Shown piece after piece: positions 7,874 to 14,930 of a stretch of DNA of 18,422 nucleotides. The notes beneath the pieces were generated by a model, which ran no database searches, was not told the DNA's origin, and was given only the letters and a program-made list of their open reading frames with translations. Numbering within the stretch: the stretch's first letter is position 1; each line of letters opens with the position of its first letter. The DNA is taken from NCBI GenBank assembly GCA_022562375.1, contig JADFPK010000006.1, forward strand, positions 1 to 18,422, read 5' to 3'. Both the position numbers and the translations under genes were made by a program. Origin of the DNA: Pseudomonadota bacterium (GTDB lineage: Bacteria > Pseudomonadota > Alphaproteobacteria > SMXQ01).

Positions 7874-8449
7874 TTAGGACGAGTGAATGATCGTCTCGAA
7901 GGGGTGGTAGGAAGAGTTCAGGAGCACCCCGGTGAAGGATGCCGGGTCGTTCGCATAACCCTCGACGCTGAAGGTCGGGCCTTCGATGTACGGCGCCGAA
8001 GCGGCGTCGCTTCCCTCGATGTGGGCGAAGATTTCGAGCGTCCCGTCATCTTGCACCAGTCCGAAGAGTTCGGTGCCCTTGGGAAAGCCCGTCAGTTGCA
8101 CCGCGCTCGTCTTGCGGGCGTCGACCGCCGGTCCCGGACGCTCGCCAAAGGCGTCGACCTCCTCGAAAATAAGGTCGTCCACGACGGTGCGGGCCACCCT
8201 CCTGCAGATCGGCTGGCCCTTGGTCATCCGGGCCATGCGGCAATCGCCCTTCGTCAACCCCGAGAGCGCGTGGTCCGCGGTGCCTTTGCCGGTGGCGAGA
8301 TAGATCATCGTGTCGGCGGCGAAATTGGCGATCGTCAACGCCGGCGGAATGAAGCATCCCGCCGTCACCAGGCCGAGAAACGGAATCAAAAACCGCATGC
8401 CGCTTGCCATGTGGGTTTTCGCCTGCTTCGCCGCGGACCGATCGGGCAT
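7874..8449 (-). CDS. Hypothetical lipoprotein with DHALS segment
   Basis: The 191-residue frame contains MRFLIPFLGLVTAGC, a short signal peptide ending in a lipobox-like TAGC, so the mature protein is probably lipid-anchored. The real start may therefore be the internal ATG at 8410 or 8398 rather than 8449. After the cysteine come ADTMIYLATGKGTADHALSGLTKGDCRMARMTKGQPIC, with two further cysteines that could form a disulfide. I recall similar DHALS...DC...C segments in small alphaproteobacterial lipoproteins of unknown function. The C-terminal half is rich in beta-type residues and has no motif I know. It is convergent with the FAD oxidase, with 15 bases between the stops. Confidence 0.7.
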   Translation of the reverse strand: MPDRSAAKQAKTHMASGMRFLIPFLGLVTAGCFIPPALTIANFAADTMIYLATGKGTADHALSGLTKGDCRMARMTKGQPICRRVARTVVDDLIFEEVDAFGERPGPAVDARKTSAVQLTGFPKGTELFGLVQDDGTLEIFAHIEGSDAASAPYIEGPTFSVEGYANDPASFTGVLLNSSYHPFETIIHSS

Positions 8450-8579
8450 CCGCGATGACCCCCATCGGTCTTATCAATAATTATCGAATTTCATGCTTAA
8501 TATTGGGTTAAGGAATGCGGCGGATATGTCGATAAAGCCTAAGGAGTCACCAAGCCGGATGACAAAGGGAGAGGGCGGA

Positions 8580-8960
8580 ATGGGCCGGGAAACGACGGCG
8601 CCCAGTATCCGGCGGCTTGCGGCCTCGGCCTGGTCGGTGCTGCTCATCGCCGTCATCGTTCTTTCGCTCCTTCCCGCGCCGGGCCTGCCGACCGGGCACG
8701 GGGTCGACAAGGCCTTGCATCTCCTCGGCTATTTCTTCCTCGCCGTCCTGCCTTTCGCCGCTTTCGGCCGCCCGCGACTGGCCTTGGGGCTCAGCCTGCT
8801 GATGTTGCCGCTGGGGATCGGACTCGAGTTCGCCCAGGACATGATCCCCGGCCGGGTGAACGAGGGGTTGGACATGGTCGCCAACGGTGCGGGCGTGTTC
8901 CTCGGTCTCTGCCTGGGCCGGCCCGCGCGCCGCTTGGCGGTGAGGATCGGCGGTCATTAG
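8580..8960 (+). CDS. VanZ-like small membrane protein
   Basis: This 126-residue protein is mostly hydrophobic, with about four predicted membrane helices. SVLLIAVIVLSLLP followed by GVDKALHLLGYFFLAVLPFAAFGRP, then GIGLEFAQDMIPGRVNEGLDMVANGAGVFLGL, matches the VanZ/phosphotransbutyrylase-like domain (D-K-x-x-H near helix 2, E-x-x-Q, D-x-x-x-N). The function of single-domain VanZ proteins is not settled. I chose ATG 8580 because GGGAGAGGGCGG lies directly upstream and the first helix follows. Upstream ATGs at 8493, 8526 and 8559 are in frame and possible. Its stop overlaps an in-frame GTG of the next gene, so the two are probably co-transcribed. Confidence 0.75.
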   Translation: MGRETTAPSIRRLAASAWSVLLIAVIVLSLLPAPGLPTGHGVDKALHLLGYFFLAVLPFAAFGRPRLALGLSLLMLPLGIGLEFAQDMIPGRVNEGLDMVANGAGVFLGLCLGRPARRLAVRIGGH

Positions 8961-9049
8961 TGGTCACTTTCGCGATGCCGCATTTTCCCTTGAATTCCCG
9001 GATGGAATACGCGAAACAACGCGCCTTATACCAAGCGAGGGAGGGTGAA

Positions 9050-10426
9050 ATGGCGCGAACAAAACCGGCGGGAAATCCGGCTGTCCTCGTCAGTCTCGAT
9101 CGATCGGAAAACCGGCCTGCCAGCACCCCGCATCCGGCGGGCCTTCGCCACGCCGAAGCGGCTCCGGCCGCGCAGGCGGGCCGGCGGCCCTCGAAGACCG
9201 GGGGGAAACGCGACGACTACTTCGTCGAGAAAGACGGTGTCTGTTACGCCGGCACCCATTTGCTCATCGACCTCTGGGGCGCCAAGGGTCTCGATGACGC
9301 CGAGGTGGTAGAGACGGCGCTGAAACGATCGGTCGCGGCGTGCGACGCCACGCTGCTCAACCTTCACCTCCACCGTTTCAGCGATTCGGGCGGCATCTCC
9401 GGGGTCGCGGTGATCGCCGAATCCCATATCGGCATCCACACCTGGCCGGAACGGGGATACGCGGCGATCGACATCTTCATGTGCGGCGCCTGCGATCCCT
9501 ACCGGGCCATTCCCGAACTGCGGCGGAGTTTCGTTCCCCGCTCGGTCCGACTCTCGGAACAGAAGCGGGGGTTGGTGGGCCCCGAGTGGTTCCTTGAGCG
9601 CCTTCACACCGGATATCGACAAGGATTCGAAGTCACCAGGACGCTCGATCGCCAAAAGACCGAATTCCAGGAGCTGTTGATCTTCGACACCCCGACCTTC
9701 GGCCGGGTTCTCGTCCTCGACGGCATCGTCCAGACGACCGAGGCGGACGAATATTTCTACCATGAGATGCTGGCCCACCCCCCTATCCTCGCCCATGGGG
9801 CGGTCGGCGACGTCCTCATCATCGGCGGTGGCGACGGCGGTACGCTGGAGGAGGTGCTGAAGCACAAGAACATCCGGCGCGTCACCATGGTCGAGATCGA
9901 CGCCGATGTCGTCGAGATCTGCCGCCGCTACCTGCCGTCGATCTCCAAGGGGGCGTTCGAGGACCGGCGCACCGAGCTTGTCTTCGCCGACGGCGGCGCG
10001 TTCGTCGCCGAAACGAAGGACAAGTTCGACCTCATCATCGTCGACTCGACCGATCCCACCGGTCCCGGAGAAGCGCTGTTCGAAGAACGGTTCTATGCCG
10101 ACTGCAAGGCCCGGCTGAAGGAGAAGGGGATTCTCGTGACCCAGAACGGCGTGCCGTTTCTGCAAGGCGCCGAACTGACGACGAGTTATCGGCGCCTGAA
10201 GCCTTTGTTCGCGGACGCAACCTTCTACCTCACCGCGGTACCGAGCTACGCCGGCGGCTTCATGGCGCTCGGCTGGGCCAGTATGGAGGCGGCCAACCGG
10301 CGGGTTCCCCTGGGAACACTGGAGACCCGGTTCGCCGAAGCGGCGATCGAGACCCGGTATTACACCCCGGCCGTACACCTCGCCGCCTTCGCCCTGCCGC
10401 GCTACATCATGGACCAGATGAAATAG
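9050..10426 (+). CDS. speDE: Fused S-adenosylmethionine decarboxylase-spermidine synthase
   Basis: Two enzymes of spermidine synthesis sit in one 458-residue chain. After a disordered N-terminus, the SpeD part (about 65-175) has GTHLLIDLWGAKGL and AESHIGIHTWPE. S125 is the expected self-cleavage site that becomes the pyruvoyl group, with H130 and C145 (FMCG) at the +5 and +20 positions seen in class 1b enzymes. The SpeE part starts near GPEWFLE at 177 and has the nucleotide-binding IIGGGDGG (259-264) and VDSTDPTGPGEALF (D332, D335). Self-cleavage would separate a short N-terminal beta chain from an alpha chain still joined to SpeE. The frame is open to a GTG at 8960, but ATG 9050 has AGGGAGGG just upstream. 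Decarboxylation substrate and aminopropyl acceptor are inferred. Confidence 0.9.
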   Translation: MARTKPAGNPAVLVSLDRSENRPASTPHPAGLRHAEAAPAAQAGRRPSKTGGKRDDYFVEKDGVCYAGTHLLIDLWGAKGLDDAEVVETALKRSVAACDATLLNLHLHRFSDSGGISGVAVIAESHIGIHTWPERGYAAIDIFMCGACDPYRAIPELRRSFVPRSVRLSEQKRGLVGPEWFLERLHTGYRQGFEVTRTLDRQKTEFQELLIFDTPTFGRVLVLDGIVQTTEADEYFYHEMLAHPPILAHGAVGDVLIIGGGDGGTLEEVLKHKNIRRVTMVEIDADVVEICRRYLPSISKGAFEDRRTELVFADGGAFVAETKDKFDLIIVDSTDPTGPGEALFEERFYADCKARLKEKGILVTQNGVPFLQGAELTTSYRRLKPLFADATFYLTAVPSYAGGFMALGWASMEAANRRVPLGTLETRFAEAAIETRYYTPAVHLAAFALPRYIMDQMK

Positions 10427-10512
10427 CTGGGGCGCGCCCCGCAAGCCTCGGATTCCTTGCATGCCGATGACCTCATCGCGTAAACTGCTGGATCGAGGGC
10501 CGGGAACGGAAG

Positions 10513-11199
10513 ATGGATATTGGCGTTGCTTACAAGGATCTTGGCGCCGTCGACATCACGGCGGCGGCGGAGTTCGTCTCCGGGCTTCCCGAGGAGGCCT
10601 GGACGCACAACGCCTTTCGCCAGGAAGTCCTCGCGGACAAGGCGCATTACGCCAGCCAGGCCATCATCTTTCGTCACGAATGGACCCGCGACCACAACCC
10701 GTGGAACGCCCATAGCCTCGAAGACCTGATCCTCAGTTGGAGCCGGCCCAAGGGGATCGATCCGGAGCCCTTCATGCCGGTGGATAGGTTCGAGACCGCG
10801 CTCGGCCCGGTTTACACCTTCCGCGAATGGGACGCGTTCAAGGAGGTCCTCGAGCCGGTCGTCGAGCAGGCGGTCGGCCCCGTAAAGACGGCGAACGGAT
10901 TGATCATCCGCATCGCCCTGGTGGCCCTGCCGGGCGGCGCGGAAATCCTGCCCCACGCCGACGGCCACCCTTTCGCCCATGTGGCGCATCGCCTTCACGT
11001 GCCGCTCACCGGCGCCAAATCCGTCCGTTACCGGAACGGCAAACAGAAGTACTTCATGAAACCCGGCCGGGTTTACGATTACAACAACCGTTGGCGCCAC
11101 TCGGTGAAGAACACCGGCAAATCCAGGCGCGTCAACCTGTTCATCGACTACTACGCCGACCCGAAACTCTTCGTGCCTCCGGTGATGGGTCCTATATAG
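10513..11199 (+). CDS. Aspartyl/asparaginyl beta-hydroxylase-like 2-oxoglutarate dioxygenase
   Basis: The 228-residue protein has a double-stranded beta-helix dioxygenase core. The iron ligands appear to be H148 and D150 in ILPHADGHPF and H196 in NNRWRHSVKN. R205 or R206 in SRRVNLFIDYYAD is placed to bind 2-oxoglutarate. HRLHVPL between the HxD and the distal histidine is typical of the aspartyl/asparaginyl beta-hydroxylase family. The substrate is unknown: family members act on proteins and on small molecules. GGGAACGGA lies just before ATG 10513. It follows the speDE fusion by 86 bases on the same strand, so a link to polyamine or peptide modification is conceivable but not shown. Confidence 0.78.
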   Translation: MDIGVAYKDLGAVDITAAAEFVSGLPEEAWTHNAFRQEVLADKAHYASQAIIFRHEWTRDHNPWNAHSLEDLILSWSRPKGIDPEPFMPVDRFETALGPVYTFREWDAFKEVLEPVVEQAVGPVKTANGLIIRIALVALPGGAEILPHADGHPFAHVAHRLHVPLTGAKSVRYRNGKQKYFMKPGRVYDYNNRWRHSVKNTGKSRRVNLFIDYYADPKLFVPPVMGPI

Positions 11200-11328
11200 G
11201 GCCCGTGTCCAAGGCCCGCGTCGACTGGCCGGTTTCATGGACGGGGCCGGGCAACCCGGATCGAGGCGTTGAGCGGCGCCGGCAAAGCCCACGATACGAC
11301 CGATACAACTGGATGATCGGAGAATGAG

Positions 11329-11655
11329 ATGGACCTGACGGCAAAGACCTGCGAGCCCTGCAAGGGCGGCATTCCACCTCTCAACCGCGATGAGACCGGC
11401 GTCTATCTCGGCCAGGTGCCGGCCTGGACGCTTCTCGAGGGGCCCGACAAGATCGAACGCAAGTTCGAGTTCGCCGACTTCGCCGAAGCCATGGCCTTCG
11501 CCCAAAAGGTCGGGGTGCTGGCCGACCGCGAAGGGCACCACCCGGACCTCGCCGTTGGCTGGGGCTACTGCACGGTCTCGTTTTACACCCACAAGATCAA
11601 GGGACTGCACGAGAACGACTTCATCATGGCGGCCAAGGTCGACGCCCTGACCTAG
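11329..11655 (+). CDS. Pterin-4a-carbinolamine dehydratase
   Basis: This 108-residue protein matches the family length. The N-terminus CEPCKGGIPPL is common in bacterial forms, and the active-site pattern is clear: EGHHPDL (H70, H71, D73) and TH88KIKGLHENDF. It dehydrates 4a-hydroxytetrahydrobiopterin during recycling of the cofactor of aromatic amino acid hydroxylases. No phenylalanine hydroxylase (phhA) is visible here, so the partner lies elsewhere or the protein has another role, as suggested for many PCD proteins. The TAG stop at 11653-11655 coincides with the left end of the inverted-repeat element described at 11653-11901. Confidence 0.92.
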   Translation: MDLTAKTCEPCKGGIPPLNRDETGVYLGQVPAWTLLEGPDKIERKFEFADFAEAMAFAQKVGVLADREGHHPDLAVGWGYCTVSFYTHKIKGLHENDFIMAAKVDALT

Positions 11656-11901
11656 CCCGAATATTTCATGAAGGCGCTCCCTCAGGGTGTGTTAAGTGTT
11701 TTACTTCAAGGGCTTGATTCGTTTTTCGAAAAGGGGCGTTTTGTACCCTTGTCCGCTGAACGGTTTTGCGCCGGCCCTGTTTATCCAAATCGGCGCACGA
11801 AACCTCAAGCCATAGCGATGTATGACTTTCGGCTTCGCACACCGCCTTGGACAAACATTGCTCGCCGCAAATTCCGTTCCCTTCATGAAACATCCGGGCT
11901 A
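11653..11901. mobile_element. MITE-like element with 22-base inverted ends
   Basis: The left end 11653-11674 (TAGCCCGAATATTTC then ATGAAGG) and the reverse complement of 11880-11901 match at 20 of 22 positions. Both ends begin with TA in a CTAG context, which fits a TA target duplication such as that made by IS630/Tc1-type transposases. The interior is less GC-rich than the flanks and encodes nothing recognisable. At about 245 bases it is too short for a transposase, so it would depend on one elsewhere. The left TA is part of the dehydratase stop codon; the rebuilt empty site would still read TAG. Family assignment is inference. Confidence 0.6.
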
Positions 11902-11971
11902 GAGCCTTTTCCGGAACGGCGGTGAAGCCATCGGCGTCCGCCCGCCGATAGCCTGCGGCACCCCGCAAGGG

Positions 11972-13246
11972 TCAGACCACTTGCGCCAGCGCGCCGTCGA
12001 AGCGATCGAGGAAACGGTCGCAGACGGCCTCGTCATGGGCCAGGGAGAGATAGAGCTTGGTTCCCATCGGGTTGAGGAACACGCCCCGCGAGAACAGCGC
12101 CAGCATCAGCTTGCGGCCCCGCGCCGGGTCGCCGCTCCGCGACGTCCGGTAGTCGCGCACCGGAACGTCGGTGAACACGATTTGGCCAAGGGGCCCATCG
12201 CCGATGATTTGGGCCGTGATCTGACGGGACGCCAGCACGTCCCGCATGCCGGCGCGCAGATATTCGCCCAGCCGGTGAAGCCCCTCATAGACGCCGTCTG
12301 CCCCGAGCACGCCGAGCGCGGCGCGCGCCGCCACGGTCGAAATCGGATTGCCGCCGAGGCTCGACGCGACCCAGACGTAATCGTCCCGGCCCATCCGATC
12401 CTCGCGCACGAGCTCCATGATGTCGGCGCGCCCGCCGAAAACGCCGATCGGATAGCCGCCGCCGAGCGCCTTGCCGTAGGCCACGAGATCGGGGACGACG
12501 CCGTAATATTCCTGGGCGCCGCCATAGGCGAGGCGAAAACCGGTGACCACCTCGTCGAAGATGAGCGGCACATCATGTGCGCGCGTGAGTTCCCTCAGCC
12601 CCTCGAGGAAGCCGGGCACGGGGGGCGTGCAGCGTTGTAAGGGCTCGGCGATGACGGCGGCGAGATCGGCCGCCTCGGCCTCGATGATCGCCGCCGTGGT
12701 CTCGATATCGTTGAACGGCGCCACCAGGACGCCGCGCTCGACGATATGGCCGATGCCGGCGCTGGTCGGATCCGGTTTGGGATAGTCCGGCGGCCGCTGG
12801 GGGAACAGGCTGGTGACGCCGAGGGGGTTGGCGCCGTGATAGGCGCCTTCGAACTTGAGAATCTTGGTCCGTCCGGTGAAGGCGCGGGCGAGCCTCTGGC
12901 AATACATCGTCGCCTCGGTGCCCGAGGCGCAGAACCGGAGCGCATCGCAGGCCGGGCTGAGGCTGAGAATCTCCTCCGCCAGCACCAGCGCGTTTTCGGT
13001 GATGTAGGAGAAATTGGAGCCCAGCCTCGCCTGGCGCGTCACCGCCTCGACGATTTCGGCCCGGGCATGGCCGACGAGCACCGAACCCCAGCCCATGGAG
13101 AAGTCCATGAATTCCCTGCCCTCGGTGTCCCAAAGGCGGCAGCCCTCGCCACGGCCGATGACCATGGTCAGCTCCTCGGGCAGGTCGAACTCACCGTTGG
13201 AACCGGCGGGAAAGGCGGCGAGCGAGCGCTCCCTCATCGATGTCAT
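11972..13246 (-). CDS. GSA-aminomutase-like class III aminotransferase
   Basis: This 424-residue PLP enzyme has D231 (LIFDEVVTGFR) and Schiff-base lysine K259 (VAYGKALGGG), plus the phosphate-binding SGTEATMYCQRLARA at 108-122 and FEGAYHGAN. The MDFSMGWGSVLVGHA and SGTEA...R patterns place it close to glutamate-1-semialdehyde 2,1-aminomutase. It diverges from true HemL in several core segments, such as the ERGVLVAPFND region and the YVWVASSLGGNPISTVAARAAL end of the domain. It is more likely a transaminase of an unknown amino compound. ATG 13246 has GAGGAG 8 bases upstream. It is transcribed alone, towards the inverted-repeat element. The substrate cannot be named. Confidence 0.85.
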   Translation of the reverse strand: MTSMRERSLAAFPAGSNGEFDLPEELTMVIGRGEGCRLWDTEGREFMDFSMGWGSVLVGHARAEIVEAVTRQARLGSNFSYITENALVLAEEILSLSPACDALRFCASGTEATMYCQRLARAFTGRTKILKFEGAYHGANPLGVTSLFPQRPPDYPKPDPTSAGIGHIVERGVLVAPFNDIETTAAIIEAEAADLAAVIAEPLQRCTPPVPGFLEGLRELTRAHDVPLIFDEVVTGFRLAYGGAQEYYGVVPDLVAYGKALGGGYPIGVFGGRADIMELVREDRMGRDDYVWVASSLGGNPISTVAARAALGVLGADGVYEGLHRLGEYLRAGMRDVLASRQITAQIIGDGPLGQIVFTDVPVRDYRTSRSGDPARGRKLMLALFSRGVFLNPMGTKLYLSLAHDEAVCDRFLDRFDGALAQVV

Positions 13247-13851
13247 GGCCGTTGCTCCTCATCGAACTTCGATCCCATGGCCCCGGGACCCCTCTTCCCG
13301 GGCGCCAATCGCCAGGACTGACCCTGATTCTCCCCCGATTCGCCAAGCCCTCGAACAGTGCGGCGCAAAGGCCGGGGATGCAAATTCATATTCCTCCGGC
13401 CCGGACCAAAGAATCTTATCGCCGCCCGGTGACGGAGGAGGACCGCCCGCCGCTTACGCCGTCTCTGCCGCCGGCCGGCAAAATCATGGCCGGCGGCGGA
13501 TGCCGTGAGGACGCCGGACGCCTATGGGTTGCGCCATTTTATGGCAATGGCGCGAAACACCGGCCCGATTGGCGGGAGGTACCGCCGGACCCCGAATGCG
13601 CACCGGCGTTTCCCGGCCGATTCACGCAAAAGTAAAAGACAACTCCCGATAGAACTATTTGCCGGCTCAACTATTAACCAAATAAAGTAATATTAACGAA
13701 CTAATTAGAAAATTTTCTGGACATTTGAACGAATTTGAACAATAATAATCTCAAATTTTATAAATACGCGCTAGCTCTTACCAAGAGATATGGTTAAAAA
13801 ACTTGGTTAATATTGTAGCCAGAGCGATAAGTTTAAACAGGAAGGCGCGCT
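13247..13851. promoter_or_regulatory. Long upstream region with hairpins and an AT-rich tract
   Basis: I see no supported gene in these 605 bases. The left part is GC-rich and contains two clean palindromes: GCCGCCGGCC 13467-13476 with GGCCGGCGGC 13488-13497, and GCGCCATT 13531-13538 with AATGGCGC 13546-13553. From about 13630 to 13830 the sequence turns strongly AT-rich, with a TTAACCA at 13674-13680 and the paired TGGTTAA heptamers at 13791-13810. This looks like a large regulatory region for the small membrane protein that follows. Confidence 0.5.
13791..13841 (+). promoter_or_regulatory. Leader copy 1: paired TGGTTAA heptamers and GATAAG box
   Basis: TGGTTAA occurs at 13791-13797 and 13804-13810, 13 bases apart start to start. 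It is followed by GATAAGTTTAAACAGG at 13826-13841, and then the start codon 11 bases later. The same arrangement recurs before the paralogous gene at 14458-14521. The heptamers could be operator half-sites. TTGGTT 13803-13808 and CGATAA 13825-13830 are spaced like a -35/-10 pair, but that spacing is not kept in the second copy. Confidence 0.5.
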
Positions 13852-14208
13852 ATGAACTGGTTTGCAATTAACACCATCGTTTACATCATAAGCTTCAGTC
13901 TGGTGTTCCATTTCTCGGTTATCAGCGTTCAGCTGTGGGCCCTGGTCGCCGAGGGCTTCGTCAGCCGGCGGGGGTTTTTGCGAAACCTGCTGCCGCCTTT
14001 TTACCAGAATGTCGGGATCACCTGCGTGATCCTCGGCTTCACCTACGGGATGAACGAGCTGGCCGCCGCCGGGACCCTGTTGGTTGCCCTTGGGCTGCTC
14101 TTGGCCCTCGACAAGGAGGCCACGATACCGCCTAGGCTCGAACTGTGGCTCCGCGGTTCGGCGATCCTCGCTCTGGGTTCCCTCCTGATCGTCCGCGCCG
14201 TGATGTAA
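13852..14208 (+). CDS. Orphan four-helix membrane protein, paralogue 1
   Basis: I do not recognise the family of this 118-residue protein. Hydrophobic segments at about 6-33, 50-68, 70-87 and 100-117 suggest four membrane helices. The loop with SRRGFLR (38-44) and the LDKE segment (86-89) carry most of the charge. It aligns without any gap to the protein at 14533-14889, with 53 of 118 positions identical by my count. Conserved stretches include VQL, NxGI.C.I.GFT, GTLL..GLLLAL.KE and LRG.AIL.LGSL. AGGAAGG upstream of ATG 13852 is a fair ribosome binding site. Polar conserved residues (Q27, N53, T64, K88, E89, R101) are candidates for function. Confidence 0.75.
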   Translation: MNWFAINTIVYIISFSLVFHFSVISVQLWALVAEGFVSRRGFLRNLLPPFYQNVGITCVILGFTYGMNELAAAGTLLVALGLLLALDKEATIPPRLELWLRGSAILALGSLLIVRAVM

Positions 14209-14532
14209 GGGCCCAGGCGCCCGAACATCCGATTACAGGATCGCCGGCGCCCTCGAAGACGCCCCGCTTCTCGTCCCCGGATGTGCCTCGAACATGGCAA
14301 CGCCACCGGCGGGAATCGGGCGAACCGTGGCAAATAACCCAGATTAACCAAAAACCGGCCGGGAAACCCTCCCGCGCCAAATTTCTTCTGGATTTCGGGT
14401 GCGCAATATCATAATAATTAACCACGTCTTTAAAGAAATTACCGCCTGCGGGTCAAATGGTTAAAAATTATGGTTAACAAAAAAGCGTGGCCTGGACCCT
14501 AGGCCGATAAGATTAAACAGGGGAGGCGCTCC
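14209..14532. promoter_or_regulatory. Intergenic region between the membrane paralogues
   Basis: These 324 bases carry no supported gene. The right half becomes AT-rich and repeats the design of the region upstream of paralogue 1. There are reverse-oriented TTAACCA heptamers at 14344-14350 and 14418-14424, then forward TGGTTAA at 14458-14464 and 14471-14477. The second paralogue therefore probably has its own promoter and is not simply read through from the first. Confidence 0.5.
14458..14521 (+). promoter_or_regulatory. Leader copy 2: paired TGGTTAA heptamers and GATAAG box
   Basis: TGGTTAA at 14458-14464 and 14471-14477 repeats the 13-base spacing of copy 1. GATAAGATTAAACAGG at 14506-14521 matches copy 1 at 15 of 16 positions and again ends 11 bases before the start codon. 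The distance between the second heptamer and the GATAAG box is 13 bases longer than in copy 1. Confidence 0.5.
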
Positions 14533-14889
14533 ATGGGAGGTATTTGGAGCCAACTTGTCGCTTTCGTCGTGACGCTCAGTCTCGCTCTTTATTTTTGCGT
14601 CATCTTCGTGCAATTGTCGTTGTTGGTCGTCGACGGCTACATGAGCAAATGGCAGCTCGTGCGCGCCTTGATTCCCGCCCTTTGCAAGAACATCGGCATC
14701 GCCTGCGCGATCTTCGGCTTCACTTTCAAGATGATCCCCCTGGCCGCGATCGGCACCCTGCTGATCCCGGTCGGTTTGCTGCTCGCCTTGGGAAAGGAAG
14801 TCAAGACGCCGGCGATGCTCGAGACCGCGCTCAGGGGGGCGGCGATCCTCAGCCTCGGCTCGCTCAGCGTCTTCTATATGTTGGTTTAG
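14533..14889 (+). CDS. Orphan four-helix membrane protein, paralogue 2
   Basis: This 118-residue protein has exactly the length of its upstream paralogue at 13852-14208, with 45 percent identity by hand count and no gaps. Predicted helices are at about 5-33, 51-68, 70-87 and 100-117. The N-terminal helix and the last seven residues differ most, and the stretch LAAIGTLL..VGLLLAL.KE is best kept. GGGGAGG sits just before ATG 14533. Function is unknown. Tandem duplication with retained leaders suggests two proteins doing related jobs under the same regulator, perhaps as subunits of one membrane assembly. Confidence 0.75.
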   Translation: MGGIWSQLVAFVVTLSLALYFCVIFVQLSLLVVDGYMSKWQLVRALIPALCKNIGIACAIFGFTFKMIPLAAIGTLLIPVGLLLALGKEVKTPAMLETALRGAAILSLGSLSVFYMLV

Positions 14890-14903
14890 ACCTCGGGGCT
14901 CAC

Positions 14904-14930
14904 GCCCTTAAGGGCCGACCGCCGGCGGTC
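14904..14930. terminator. Adjacent palindromes between convergent genes
   Basis: GCCCTTAAGGGC at 14904-14915 and GACCGCCGGCGGTC at 14917-14930 are both perfect palindromes. They lie in the 39-base gap between the stop of membrane paralogue 2 and the stop of the cysteine hydrolase, slightly overlapping the latter. There is no T-run on either strand, so any terminator role is only suggested by position. Confidence 0.3.

Noticed and set aside
8960..9049. GTG start of the speDE fusion overlapping the VanZ stop
   Set aside because: ATG 9050 has a much better ribosome binding site, and the extra 30 residues have no domain character. Translational coupling from the GTG cannot be excluded.
11668..11968. 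Small frames on both strands inside the inverted-repeat element
   Set aside because: They show no transposase motif and are interrupted by the element ends; the segment is better explained as a non-coding MITE-like element.
13240..13690. Plus-strand frames upstream of the AT-rich region
   Set aside because: Low-complexity proline/arginine-rich translations with no motif and no ribosome binding site, running through two palindromes.
13794..13810. Canonical CtrA box in the membrane-protein leader
   Set aside because: The two TTAA cores are separated by 9 bases, not the 7 of the CtrA consensus, in both leaders. Half-site binding remains possible but is not claimed.
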